This document shows, in pieces, positions 37,646-49,170 of a DNA stretch of 64,000 nucleotides. Under the pieces are notes generated by a model. That model did no database searches and was not told the DNA's origin. It worked only from the letters and a program-made list of their open reading frames with translations. The DNA comes from Progne subis subis. Lineage: Eukaryota; Chordata; Aves; Passeriformes; Hirundinidae. The stretch lies in the NCBI GenBank assembly GCA_022316685.1, contig JAKJHU010000837.1:1-64000 (forward strand), in the 5' to 3' direction. Made by a program: the position numbers and the translations under genes. The number at the start of each line of letters is the position of its first letter. The first letter of the stretch is position 1.

Positions 37646-39265
37646 GTCATGGGTTAGCACAGTTTGGTTTTTAGTTAGGGAGGAATGTGAGGTATTACCC
37701 TGTCAGGACCCCAGAAAGAGTTTTAGAAAGGACAAGGACCTATCAGAAGCTGGTTTGAGATACTGGCACCTGCTTTGGCCACTGAGAATGTTGAATGAGA
37801 CTTTGGGCAGTACTCATATAAATCCTGGGTTTCTTCAGGTCAGGCCCTTTTCCTCCTGCTCAGCTGAACAGGTAACATCGAGTGGGTCCTACTGCTCCCC
37901 ACACCCACCTCCCCCTTCGGGGGGAAGCTCGCCCGAGGCCCAGCCGGACTCCATCGGCTCCCCGGGGGGAGGAGAGGTTGCAGCTTAACATCAACCACTG
38001 TGAAAAAACCTCCCCGGAGACCCCAGAGCAGGGAGGGATCTCCCCTGATAACAACTCTGGGCCCGGTTTGGCCGAGGCTGCCCCGATTGTCACCGAGGGG
38101 TGGGCAGAGCTCTCCTCCCACTCCCCTCCTCCGGTGTCTTCCAGACAGAGAAGAAAGAGTGGAGGGAGGAAACCAGGCTGATCTGAAATGGAGAGACTGC
38201 TGCCTGGAGCAGAAATCACATGGCCACTGCAGGCCTGGGCAGAGTTAACCCTGTCCTGGCAACATGGAGCTTCCAAGGCCTGACCCTTCCCTGAGAGAGA
38301 AAAGAAAGAGACAGAGGGGACGTAGGAAAGACACCGCATGAAGTCAGTGGAGCATGAGTGAAAGAACTGATAAAGATTATTAGAAGAAGGATTGAGGACA
38401 TGGACATTTTTAACCAAGCTTTTCTGGTGTAAACTATGAAGAAATGGACTGTTTCTTGTAATATCTTTAATGTTGTTTGGAGGAATGCTAGTTCCAGTCA
38501 AAGTTGGGGATTGATATGATTGAGATTTAAGTGGGAATCTTAAAAGCCCTCACTCCTGGTATAAAAGGAGGTCTCAGCCTTTGAGACCAAGATGATTTTA
38601 GAGAGAAAGTGATTTGAAGCCCTCAGGCTCCTGGGGTAAAAGGAGGTCTCTATTTCTTTTGAGATAGAGAACTAATTTTAGAGCTAGAAGAGAATCCTTG
38701 TTTTATACTAGAAGAAGCTTCTTAAACAGTACCCCAGATACACTGAGAGGCCCATGAGTAGCCAGGGGAAAGGCTGCTAATGGGTAGAACAGCACAATCT
38801 AGCAAAAACTCCAAGCAGTTGCAGATTTGTGACATTGAGAGCCACAGAGCTGTTTTTGTCTTGTGGCGAATGTGTCCATAAGACTCTAGAGAGACTCCTC
38901 TCCCTAAGTGATGAAAGATTATGTTTAAATGCTGAAATTGACTGAAAATCAGAGGGTCTGCTCTGTGTTGTTTGTAAGAAAGTTAACAGTTTGTAAGGGA
39001 AGGGAAGGAGTGTTTTGAAGTTGCATTTTGGGGTTTTTTGGGTGTTTTTTTCCATCTTTCTTTCTTATCTTTTCCATTCTTTAATGTGTGTGTTATAAAA
39101 CTTGTTACTTTTAAGCTTGAGCCTGCTTTGTTTCTCCTGATCCTCTCCCACATAAAGAGAGTAAACACTAAGACCACTACACTAAATTTAGCAACAAAAT
39201 TTCATGAATGTGTAGTCACTACTATTAATTAGTGTTTCTGCCCTGTTTTAACTAAAACCATTACA
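37646..39265 (+). mobile_element. long solo LTR-like element
   Basis: Begins 'tgtcatgggttagcacag' and may end at 'aaaaccattaca', which would make an unusually long LTR of about 1.6 kb. It has two imperfect copies of 'aaaaggaggtctc' (38564 and 38640 area). No target-site duplication is evident, and the 3' limit is a guess. Confidence 0.45.
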
Positions 39266-41480
39266 CCTTCCTATGGAAAAGAACTGTCCTTCTTGTCCAG
39301 GTGCCCATGGCCACAACTGGGGTTCCACCTCCAGCACTGCCTGTTGTGAGAGACTGGAGGAGATTGTTGGCTGGAAACATTTTGTGTGTGAGGGAGGAAG
39401 GGGCAAGTCCAGCCTTGCCCTGCCCTGAAACCCCAGCACTGCCCTGCCCTGTAACCCCAATTCCCCAGAGCCTCTATCCCAGCCCAGCAGTGTCTGCCAA
39501 TCCCTGGCACACCAAAGGCAATGCTCCACAGCCACCTCTGCAACCCCCAGCTCATCTCCTGAGAGACCAAGTGACCCAAAGTCCCTCCTGGGGGAAGGGC
39601 CCAGGAAGACCATGGGGTATTCAAGGCTGACCACAAGGCAAGCACACATCTTGACCTCACCTCCTCTTGGAATTTGTATCTGAACACTGCTGGAATCCAG
39701 GAGTTTGTAGCTCTGTGTGTGTGTGCGTGTGTGTGCTTCTTTGCATCTTATTTATCTTTTTTTCTGCGTCTTCCTCTTCTAATTCCCTCGTTTGCAAACG
39801 TGGAATGACTTACATTTAACAGGTTTAGACTTTGTGATATTCAATGGGCCAATTTATAATGCTCTCAGAAATGCTTTTTGTGGATTGAATATTGTATTAA
39901 ACCTTTTGCCAGAGTTTCTCTGATTTTCTAAAGTTGCCAGTAAAGTCTGTTTTGTTGTTTTGAGCTCCTGAAATTCTCTTGTTGCTATTTTCTCCAGTGC
40001 ATCAACTCAGAGTACACAAACAATTGTAATTCCTTTTAATGTCTAAGTGAGACAGTAGTTTGGGGGTATGGGGGTCAGGGTTTGTGTGTCCTGCTTGGCA
40101 CAGCCCAGGCAGGGCTTTCACAGCCACATTGCACATTCCATTTCCCACCTGCACCTGCTGGTGCCCCTGAGCTCTGCTTGCCCAGCCCCAGGGACGCTCC
40201 CCTTGTCTGCCCATTCCCCCACGGTCTCTGGGCAGGGATGGCCTCAGTGGGGGCTGCTGACAGCCTCAGACACTTGGAGGCTGCTGCTGGATTTGACTTC
40301 TCCAGAGGCTTGTTCAGCCTTCAGCTGTCAGTCTCCCAGGGCTCATTAACATTCTGAAATACCTTAACAGCCAAGCCTCTGGGAATAATTTGATTTAGGT
40401 TTTCAAATTTTTATGGTTAATTAACCGATTTCTGAAGTGTATTAAAAGTGAATATCTATTTACAAAAGGCAGTGAGAAAAGATTTTTTATGTCCGGTTCA
40501 AGTTTTCTTTCTGTTAATACCTTGATATGTGCAATCTCCAGTTGACACTGAATCCAAGTATATTCTAATGCAGTTTGAATAGATATGAAAATCAAGACCC
40601 TTTATGTGTGACAATCAATCAGACTCTGTCCTTACTCCCACCCCACCATTTCCCTCATCCAAGCCCTGGGACTCAGAGCAGCCTTCTGCAAATCTGAGTT
40701 CCCTCCACCCCAAGTTGGACCTTCAGGTTTCAGCTCCTTGGCTCCAACTCCCACCTGCTTTCCTTGGAGAAGGAGCTGCCCAAGACACAGAGGGATGTTC
40801 ATTTATTGTCAGCTAACAAACCCAAGGGAAGGCACAGCTCCATCAAATTACAAAAGACATTCTTCTCCCTGGCTCTGCCCTGCACCTGATCCCCACAGCC
40901 TGTCCTCTTTCCTTCATCCCTCCACTGCCAGGGACTTTCTGGGACAAGGGAGCTCTGCTCTGGCTATGGAGGGAGGTGCAAGTGCAGCCACTGGAGTGGG
41001 AACCACAACTCATCAGGTTTGTGTCCTTGGAGGGACCAGGAACTGGTGAGACTTGGAGGCACAGAAAGGTTTCTCTACGTGGCCAACATAAAGATTTTGA
41101 ACAATATAATTTAATAAACATCAAAACACTTCTCTCAGCTCCTTGTGACTTCCCAGCACCATCTGACCTATCCACCATCCACAAGGGATTCCCATACACA
41201 AAGAATTTTCAACCAAGACATGAGAAGAGGTGGATATATAAGATAAAAATACAACTAAGATGATGACAGAGGTGTTAAAAAAACTTGTGAAAGAATGGGC
41301 AATTCCCTGAAGCTCCAAGCATGAAGCCAGTCAAGGGAGACACATTGCACTGACAAGAGAACAGTTGCAAGAGGAAATCTGTGAGCAAAAGGAAGGACAT
41401 AAATCCAGCTGCTCTACATGACGAGATGTCCTTAGGCATGGCCATTCAAACAGCTGAAGAAAGAAGGTAATGAAATATCA
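39266..41480. other. spacer of the inverted repeat, no gene
   Basis: Contains a (GT)n run at about 39715-39738 and an LTR-like stretch (possibly 39350-40006, ending 'ctccagtgca'). 40200-40700 is one of three related segments, with 42730-43220 and 63245-63740. No supported coding region is seen. Confidence 0.4.
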
Positions 41481-42729
41481 GACTGAATGTTGGTCGCAAA
41501 GATAGAAGGGAAGATCAGTGTTTCTTCTCCTGTCCTCTGCAGAAGAATCCAGTATATCCAGGAAATTATTGTTCCTGGTGGGAAAAGTTTGCCACTTCTT
41601 AAAAGTACTCAAATGACCCAGATAATAAAAATCTGCTTGTATATTATGAAATTTACAGGTATTACAACCTGTGCCCTTTTCCAGGCAGACATCAGTTGTG
41701 TGCCCATGGACAGGCAGCGCCTCTTGTGCCCTGAGGTGCTGAGCTGGGATTGGCATCTCTCAGAGAGGAGCTGAGGGAGAGCAGAGCACCTCGCAAGCTG
41801 CAGGTCCCTGACAGCCCCAGAGGGCTCCTGTCCCATAAACATCTGCTCTGCTCCAGGCAGGAACAGGGACCAGCATTGTGCCGGGATCATCAGAGAACTG
41901 AGGTGTGTGCTGGAATTCAATCCCCTCCCCATCCCGCAGCAGCCCTGCATTTCCCTCCTCCAGCCTTGGTCTCCAGCACAGCCATGGAGGCTCTTTGGGC
42001 CAGCAGAGAGGCCGGGCAGGGCTGGCCATGGCCAGGAACAGGCCCTGAGCCCCGCAGGAGGATGGAGCTGGGCCACAGCCAAACTGCCCCGCAAACCTGG
42101 GCTGAGCAGCCAGGGCTGGCAATGGCTGGGGACAGAGGCTGGCGCTGACAAATGTCCTGGGCCGTGTTCCTGCTCTGTCCTTGCCACCAAGGGCACAGAG
42201 CAGCCTCCTCTCTGGGCCACTTGCCTGTTTTCAATGCCTTCCACAGGCGCTGGCCCTGCCCCACAAGGCCTGGGCTGAGTCCTGCCCCTGCACTCTCACT
42301 CAGGCTGAGATGGACGCTGATGGTTTCTGTGGCAGGCTCTCTCAGCCCAGCCCAGCTCCCTCCAAGCTCTGCCAGCTGCCCTGAGCTCTCGGCAGCACCA
42401 AGGGCCTCTCCCCAGCACAGCCCAGCCGGCTCTGGCCCCACAGCTCTGCTCAGGGCAGGCTGCTCTGGGCAGGGGCCCCACGGCCTCAGCCCCTCAGGAA
42501 GGGCACAGCAGCAGCTGCAGCTCAGACAGGACTCAGCCCCAGCCATGGGCAAAGTGCTGGGCCAAGGGAAAAGGAGGCTCCCTGTGTGCCCTGCTCCCCT
42601 CTCCCTGAGGTGCTGAGAGCTCTGCAGCCCCTGCTGCCATCCCATCTGCCCAGGCCAGCACGACAGTCCCGGCCTTGGGGCCCTCAAGAGCTGCTCCTGC
42701 TCCAGGCCCAGGGCCCATCCCAAAGCTGG
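41481..42729. other. GC-rich spacer stretch, no supported gene
   Basis: Several long overlapping frames occur on both strands (up to about 280 codons on the minus strand). They are low in complexity and rich in Ala, Gly, Pro and Ser, as expected of GC-rich sequence. No domain is recognised. Confidence 0.35.
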
Positions 42730-43235
42730 GGCAGCCAGAAAGCTGTGCCCATTTCTGTTCATTGCTGCTCTGATGAGGATGGATCCTCAGCCCCTTGGAG
42801 GTTGCTGATGAATTTTACTACTCCAGAGTCCTCTTCTTTGTTGAGCTCTTCAGTTCAGGAATTCTGTGACAAAGGCTCATACACATTTGCTCAAAACACG
42901 CAAAAAATACAATCCCATGGGATTAACTCAAATCTTCAGTTCTTCAATGGTTAATTAGACAGATTTCAGAAGTATAGTCCAAGTGAATATACTATATAGA
43001 AAACAATACAGAGAGAACTGTTTTTTCCGTTTTCTTTTCCTGTTTATCGATTGATATCAGCAATCCCCAGTTGATATTGATCCTGAGCACCTCCTAATGC
43101 AGTCTGAATATATATGAAAATCAAGACCCTTCATTGCTGACAACCAGTAACACTTTGTCCCCACCCCATCCCCCACTATTTCCCTCATCCTACCCTTGGG
43201 ACTCCTATGGATTAGGAATGGTGTGGCCAGCACGA
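42730..43235 (+). repeat. duplicated segment, copy in spacer
   Basis: Matches 63245-63740 in reverse and 40200-40700 directly, for example 'atatgaaaatcaagaccctt' near 43110. Confidence 0.65.
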
Positions 43236-43790
43236 TCAGAGCAGTGATTCTTCCCCTGTACTGAGCACTGATGAGACTGCACCTAAAGTGCTGTGTCCAG
43301 TTCTGGGCTCCCCAGTTTAGGAAGAATATTGAGGGGCTGGAGTGTGTCCAGAGTAGGGCAACAAGGCTGGTGAGGGGTCTGGAGCACAAGTTCTGTAAGG
43401 AGTGGCTGAGGGAGCTGGGGTTATTTATCCTGGAGGAGGCTCAGGGGAGACCTCATCACTCCCTACAACTCCGTGACAGGAGGGTGCAGCTGGCGAGGAT
43501 TGGGCTCTTCTCCCAGGGAACAGTGACAGGACAAGAGGACATGGCCTTAAGCTGTTCCAGAGCTTGTTTATGCGGGACCTGTGGAAATATTCTTGACCAA
43601 AAGAGTGATTGGGCATTGGAATGGGCTGCCCCAGGAGGTGGGTCAGTCATCATACCTGGAGGTGTCTAAGGAAAGACTGGATGTGGCACTGAATGCCATG
43701 GTCTGGGTGACAAGGTGGTGTTGGGTCACAGGTTGGACTTGATGCACTCCAAGGTCTTTTCCAGCCTGCTTGATTCTCTGATGATGGTGA
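43236..43790 (+). mobile_element. CR1 LINE 3' portion
   Basis: A long CR1 3' part without the internal deletion of the other copies. It includes 'ctgtgtccagttctgggctc', 'ggctcaggggagacctcatc', 'cattggaatgggctgcccc' and the 'ggttggacttgatgcactcc' tail. Its partner is 62685-63240 (-). Confidence 0.85.
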
Positions 43791-44124
43791 CACTGCAGGG
43801 CCCTGGTGAAGCAAGGGGCCATTGTGACACTGAGGGACCTGGTGGCACTAAGAGGACCAGAGTGACACTGTGCATGATATGTCACCATAGAGCCAAGGGG
43901 CCATTGTGACACTGTGGGGCTAAATGCAAGGAAGGAGTCCATGGTGACAGTCTGGAGCCTGATGGAACCACAGAGGCCTCTGTGACACTGCAGGGCCCAA
44001 GGATCCAAGGGACTTTGTGACACCAAGGAATCCCATGGAACCAAAGGAATATTGTGACACTGGGAAGCTTCATGCAATCATGGAAACCATTATGACACTC
44101 TAGGGCCTCATGGAACTGTGGTGA
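43791..44124 (+). repeat. degenerate minisatellite, spacer
   Basis: 'ttgtgacactg' recurs about every 40-45 bp. Mirrors part of 61786-62680. Confidence 0.65.
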
Positions 44125-44725
44125 CACCAAGTTGGCTGGGGGTGTTGCTCTGCTGTAGGATAGGAGGTCTCTGCACAGGACCTGAACAGGCTGCATCCAG
44201 GGACCAAATCCAGCAATGTGAGGTTTAACTAGTCCGAGTGCCAGGTCCTGCACTTGGGACACAACCACCTCTGCAGCGCCACAGGCTGGGGACAGAGTGG
44301 CTGGACAGCAGCCAGGCAGAAAGGGAGCTGTGGGGACTGAGGGACAGCAGGCTGGACATGAGCCAGCAGTGTGCCCACATGGCCAATGGCACCTGGCCTG
44401 GATCAGGAACAGGGTGGACATAGGACCAGGGCAGTGATTCTTCCCCTGTGATCAGAACTGGTTGAGCAGCGCCTCGAGTGCTGTGTCAATTTCTAGGCCA
44501 CCGATTTAAGAAAGGACATGGAGGGGCTGGAGTGTGTCCAGAAAAGGGCAACAAGGCTGGTGAGGGGTCTGGAGCACAAGTCCTGTGAGGAATGGCTGAG
44601 GGAGCTGGGGTTGTTTATCCTGGAGAAGAGGAGGCTCAGGGAAGACAAGTCAGTGACAGGGCAAAGGTTGGACTCGATGATGTCCAAGGTCTTCTCCAAC
44701 CTGGCTGATTCTGTGATTCTCTCAA
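44125..44725 (+). mobile_element. CR1 LINE 3' portion with internal deletion
   Basis: Contains 'gtcctgcacttgggacacaa', 'gctgtgtcaatttctaggcc' and the 'ggttggactcgatgatgtcc' tail. The partner is 61170-61785 (-). Confidence 0.82.
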
Positions 44726-44814
44726 ACTACTCTTGCAGCAATTGCAGGATGAGCCCTGGGCCTCCTCTTCAGAAGGTCCAGCAGCCAGATCCAGCAGCAT
44801 CTCCTCACAGCATG

Positions 44815-45230
44815 TCATGGTTTAGGGCAAATTGGGAGAAAACCTCTGAATGAGGTCCAATCTGGGTAGCAAATCCAAACAGCCCCTCTCCCCAACCAGT
44901 CCAGTTAAGAACATCCTCAGAGGAAAGTGGGAAAAAATATTTTACTTAACAAAGTGCATACAAGTATAAGGAATGACTAATATGAAACAATAAAACCTCT
45001 CACTCTAGAGTGAGATGGCAAATTGAGAAAGTTCCAAAGCTCCAGAGAATGGAACAACAGGGGCATCTCTGCAGAAAACTTGGCTGGGAGATCCTATAGT
45101 TCCTTTAAAGCCACCAAGAGCTCAGCCCCTCACTGACACAGTCTGTGGCCACAGGGGAGGTGCTGAGAAACAAAATGAGAAATGGCACAATGACATTTAT
45201 TTGTGGAAAAGATTAATATGCAACAAAGGG
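44815..45230 (+). mobile_element. LTR-like fragment
   Basis: Begins 'tgtcatggtttagggcaaat', a start common to passerine LTRs. A run of about 20 A follows at 45231-45249. The 3' limit is unclear. Confidence 0.45.
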
Positions 45231-45311
45231 GAAAAAAAAAAAAAAAAAACCAAAGAAGTAATATCAAAATTTACTTTTATTACAAGTGATTTGCAGAAAT
45301 GGGTGAGAAGT

Positions 45312-46247
45312 TTAATGTTTCTGAAACCATCCAGTCATCAGTCTGCACACTGCAGCCTTGAGCTCCTGGTTCCTCAGGCTGTAGATGAGGGGGTTCAGGG
45401 CTGGAGGCACCACCGAGTACAGAATTGACAGGGCCAGATCCAGGGATGGGGAGGACATGGAGGGGGGCTTCAGGTAGGCAAATGTGCCAGTGGTGATGAA
45501 CAGAGAGACCACAGCCAGGTGAGGGAGGCAGGTGGAAAAGGCTTTGTGCTGCCCCTGCTCAGAGGGGATCCTCAGCACAGCCCTGAAGATCTGCACATAG
45601 GAGAAAACAATGAACACAAAACAACCAAATACCAAAGAGACACTAACTGCAATGAGCCCAAGTTCCCTGAGGTTTGACTGTGAGCAGGAGAGCTTGAGGA
45701 TCTGTGGGACTTCACAGAAGAACTGGCGCAGGCCATTGCCATGGCACAGGGGCAGGGAAAATGTATTGGCTGTGTGCATGAGAGCATTGAGAAAGGCACT
45801 GGCCCAGGCAGCTGCTGCCATGTGGGCACAAGCTCTGCTGCCCAGGAGGGTCCCGTAGTGCAGGGGTTTGCAGATGGACACGTAGCGGTCGTAGCACATG
45901 ATGGTCAGGAGATAAAACTCTGCTGACATGAAGAACAGAAAGAAAAAGAGCTGTGCAGCACACCCTGTGTAGGAGATGTTCCTGGTGTCCCAGAGGGAAT
46001 TGTGCATGACTTTGGGGACAGTGGTGAGGATGGAGCCCAGGTCAGTGAGGGCCAGGTTGAGCAGGAAGAAGAACATGGGCGTGTGCAGGAGGTGGCCGCA
46101 GGCTACGGCGCTGATGATGAGGCCGTTGGCCAGGAGGGCAGCCAGGGAGATGCCCAGGAAGAGGCAGAAGTGCAGGAGCTGCAGCTGCCGCGTGTCTGCC
46201 AATGCCAGCAGGAGGAAGTGGCTGATGGAGCTGCTGCTGTTGGACAT
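45312..46247 (-). CDS. olfactory receptor, OR14-like (gamma-c clade), intact
   Basis: A complete single-exon frame of 311 residues, the usual length for an olfactory receptor. It is a rhodopsin-like GPCR of the plasma membrane that would couple odorant binding to an olfactory G protein. Visible marks are an N-glycosylation site (Asn3) and PMFFFL at 57-62 (TM2). Cys96 at the TM3 start can pair with an extracellular-loop-2 cysteine (168, 178 or 188). MCYDRY at 117-122 ends TM3, KAFSTC at 235-240 opens TM6 and PALNPLIYS at 282-290 closes TM7. TM1 carries LLANGLI where LxGN is usual. The start at 46247 gives the family's normal N-terminus. The gene is mirrored by the frameshifted copy at 33971-34905. 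OR14 assignment is from remembered bird receptors. Ligand unknown. Confidence 0.92.
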   Translation of the reverse strand: MSNSSSSISHFLLLALADTRQLQLLHFCLFLGISLAALLANGLIISAVACGHLLHTPMFFFLLNLALTDLGSILTTVPKVMHNSLWDTRNISYTGCAAQLFFFLFFMSAEFYLLTIMCYDRYVSICKPLHYGTLLGSRACAHMAAAAWASAFLNALMHTANTFSLPLCHGNGLRQFFCEVPQILKLSCSQSNLRELGLIAVSVSLVFGCFVFIVFSYVQIFRAVLRIPSEQGQHKAFSTCLPHLAVVSLFITTGTFAYLKPPSMSSPSLDLALSILYSVVPPALNPLIYSLRNQELKAAVCRLMTGWFQKH

Positions 46248-46309
46248 TTGCTGTGCCTAGCCATGGGGACCTGTTCATGGATAAAGGACAGTGACAAGTT
46301 AGAGGACAT

Positions 46310-47649
46310 ATCTGTAACCAAAAGCAAAGACATTTCCCATAGACCCTACCCAGGAACACAAATGCATCCTTTGTGTTTAAGTGTTCTGCAGTTTTCTTGA
46401 TAAGCTCCTGCATATCTCTCCTGCTATCCTTGGATATCAGAAACCCTCTGCACTTCTGCTTCCCCCAGGTAGAGCAGAGCAATTTACATGAGGCAAAGTG
46501 ATGAGTGGAGAGTGAGGGGACATGGTCTGTCATTCTGACCTGTTCAGAATTTCTCTTGGCTTTAGCCTTTCTCAGGTGGACGGTGATCAGCTTCCCATGT
46601 TTTCCCCTAAAAATTCGCTAGGTACTGCTGAGACCAGATGGATCCCATTCAGCCCAGCTCCACATTTGTATCCAGGGATACACATTGCTCATTTCACCAA
46701 GCCAACAGCATTTTCGGTGTCAGAACACCTCTGCCTTTCCCCAGGGGTGATTCAGATAACACAAAGATGCTACAGGACAGGTTTGCATCCGGGACTGAAG
46801 CTCCCAGCTTGGATTGAAATCTCAGGGAGATTTCCAAGTGTCCTTATGACAGCATTGGACTAAGGGAGGTGCACCTCCTTCCCTGGCTGCACTGACAGCA
46901 TTGCCCACAGCCGGGCACTGGGGACAGCGTCACCCTGAGCCAGCTGTGCCCCCTCCCAGAGGCCCCAGTGCCGGGCAGCTGCTCCCAGCCCTGTGCTCTG
47001 CAGAGTGAACTGCACCCAGGGCTGCAGAGCTGCCCCATGGCTCTGCTGCAGCTCTGCCTGCACAGGAGAGGCTTCACACCTTGGACCCCTGGCCCTGAGG
47101 GCAGAGGCTTGGCTGGGGGACAGGAGGGAGGGAGCTTGTTCAGAGGGAGGGACTGCACTGGAGGGCATCCTGTGGAGATCTCTAAACTCTCCCTGCCACA
47201 GCATTTCTGGGGTTTGTTTTCTCTCATTGCGCCATCTTCTCTCTGCTTCCTGGAGATTTTCCTCCTGCAGCTGTTTCCCTGTGCCTGAGCTCTCCCTGCC
47301 AGCACTCACAGACCCCAAATCTCTGTGCACTCCCCATGGCCCTACAGAACCCTGCCTGTTCGCAGGGCACTGGCTGGGGGCTGGTTTTGTTTGCAGTTTA
47401 GAGAAAGGACAGCTTATACTAAGCCAGATCATTAAGAGTTTAGATGTCCCAGGGATTTGTCAAAATTAAAGATTGCTTTATCATGTGTTCTCCCCTCTCC
47501 CCCATTATATAATATTAAGAAATGAAAACAAAGACACAGGAAAAGCCCTAGTTTTAAAATAAATCCTTGTATTGAAAATATTTTGGGGATGGGCAGGAGC
47601 TCTCAGTGTGTTAGACCTTCATGAGCATTTCCCTCCCCTGCACCAGAAA
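46310..47649. other. right arm interior, no gene
   Basis: Diverged mirror of about 31400-33900. Overlapping frames at 46840-47470 are GC-driven and differ between arms. Nothing is recognised. Confidence 0.4.
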
Positions 47650-48497
47650 TACTCAGAGTTGTACTCACAGAGTCTGTAGGCATTAGGATGATCCAGCTTT
47701 AGGAGATCCCTGCAGGAGCTGCAGCTGCCTTGTCCTGCAGCCAGAGATTCCTGTGTCAAGGGCTGGGAGTGATTCTCCTGCAGTCACTTCTCAGCTCCTT
47801 CCCAGCCCTGAGTGATTGAAGCTCTCTGTGCCTGTGTGCTGTGCCTGGGGTGGCTGCAGGCAGTGCCCCAGCCCTGCTGGGCTGGGAGAAGAGTTGCTCA
47901 TCAAGAGAGATGTGTTTTTGAAGCTCTTCTTGGCTGCCAGGAGCTGCTTCTGTGCCAGGAGCCCAGCCCAGCTCAGCAGCACAGACATAGCACAAGGACT
48001 TTAATGACCATCTCGGGCTTTGTTCTCAGGCCCTGAACATCAGTCCCTGAAAGGCAGCTGAAGAAACCTCTCAGAAACTCCAAGTCAGAATCCAACTCCA
48101 AAGTTTCTTGAAGTGTTAATGGGTCCCACTGAGGGACAGGACAGAGAAAGTGTCCCCAGGCCCCAGCCAGAGCAGAGAACTGGAGGCAGTGATGACAGGT
48201 GGGGACAAAGAGAAGCCAAGTCCTGGTGTCCTGGGGCACAGCAGCCTCTGTGCCACCAAGGGCTGTGAGGAGACACCTTGTCCTGAGGCCCTGGGGCCTC
48301 CTGGCACAGCTCCAGCAAGGCTGGGTACTGTCAGCCCCCTGTGCTGCCCTCAGCATCCCCCTGACATCCCAGTGGCCTCAAGGATGTGCTGGAAGGAGTC
48401 CCTGGGGAGCCTTGGTCAGCAATGGCCCTGGGGGGCTCCTGAATGCTCCCAGGGATTGCAGGTTTTTCAAAGGACATTTTTGCTTTTGCCTTGGATT
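47650..48497 (+). repeat. block 'beta', right arm
   Basis: Matches 6301-6890 directly and 30576-31400 in reverse. Confidence 0.65.
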
Positions 48498-49170
48498 CTC
48501 TGAGAGGTTTATGCAATCATGTCCTCCAATTATCTGCTCTAATTAGTCCCTTGAGAGGCTTTGTGGGTAATGACACTCAGTGTGGCTCATTAATACTTCA
48601 AGGAACTTCCGGTTTTTAAAGGCACTTGATGTTTTTCTTTTAAACCTGACTCTGTGAGAGACTCTGCAATCATGGCTCCAATTACCTACTTTTCTAGGTC
48701 CCTTGGGACCCTTTTTCAGTAAAAACAGTGGGGCTTCTTAATACTTCAGGGTATTCAAGGTATTGAAGAACTTTTTTTTGGCAGAAAACTGGGTCAAAAA
48801 AGAGTCTGAGAGGTTTGTGCAATCATGGCCCCAATTATCTGCTTTAATTAGTCCCTTGAGATTCTTACCCAGTAACAGCACTCAGTGGGGCTCATTAATG
48901 CTTCAAGGTTCTCAGGATTAATTCAAGTACTTCTTTTTGCTACTGACTCTCTGAGAGGTTTTTGTGCAATTCTGGCCTCCAAATCTCTCCTTCATGGATT
49001 CCATGAGGAGCCTGCGTTGGAGGTGGACCCCTGCGGAACCCATTGATGCATCAAGACACTTTGGGTTTTTCTTCTGACTTTCAGTCCTGGAAAGGTTTGT
49101 GCAATCTCCTCTCAGGCCCTGAGGTTCCAGGTCTCAGCGCCGAATGCACCAAGGGGCTCATCAGGATCAT
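48498..49170 (+). repeat. ~147-bp tandem repeat, right arm
   Basis: Units start at about 48498, 48650, 48804, 48949 and 49084 with 'ctctgagaggtttgtgcaat' or variants. Spacing is 135-154 bp and the last unit is truncated. Confidence 0.8.

Noticed and set aside
41917..42762. Frame of about 280 codons on the minus strand
   Set aside because: GC-rich low-complexity translation with several overlapping long frames on both strands. No motif, splice context or conserved copy supports it.
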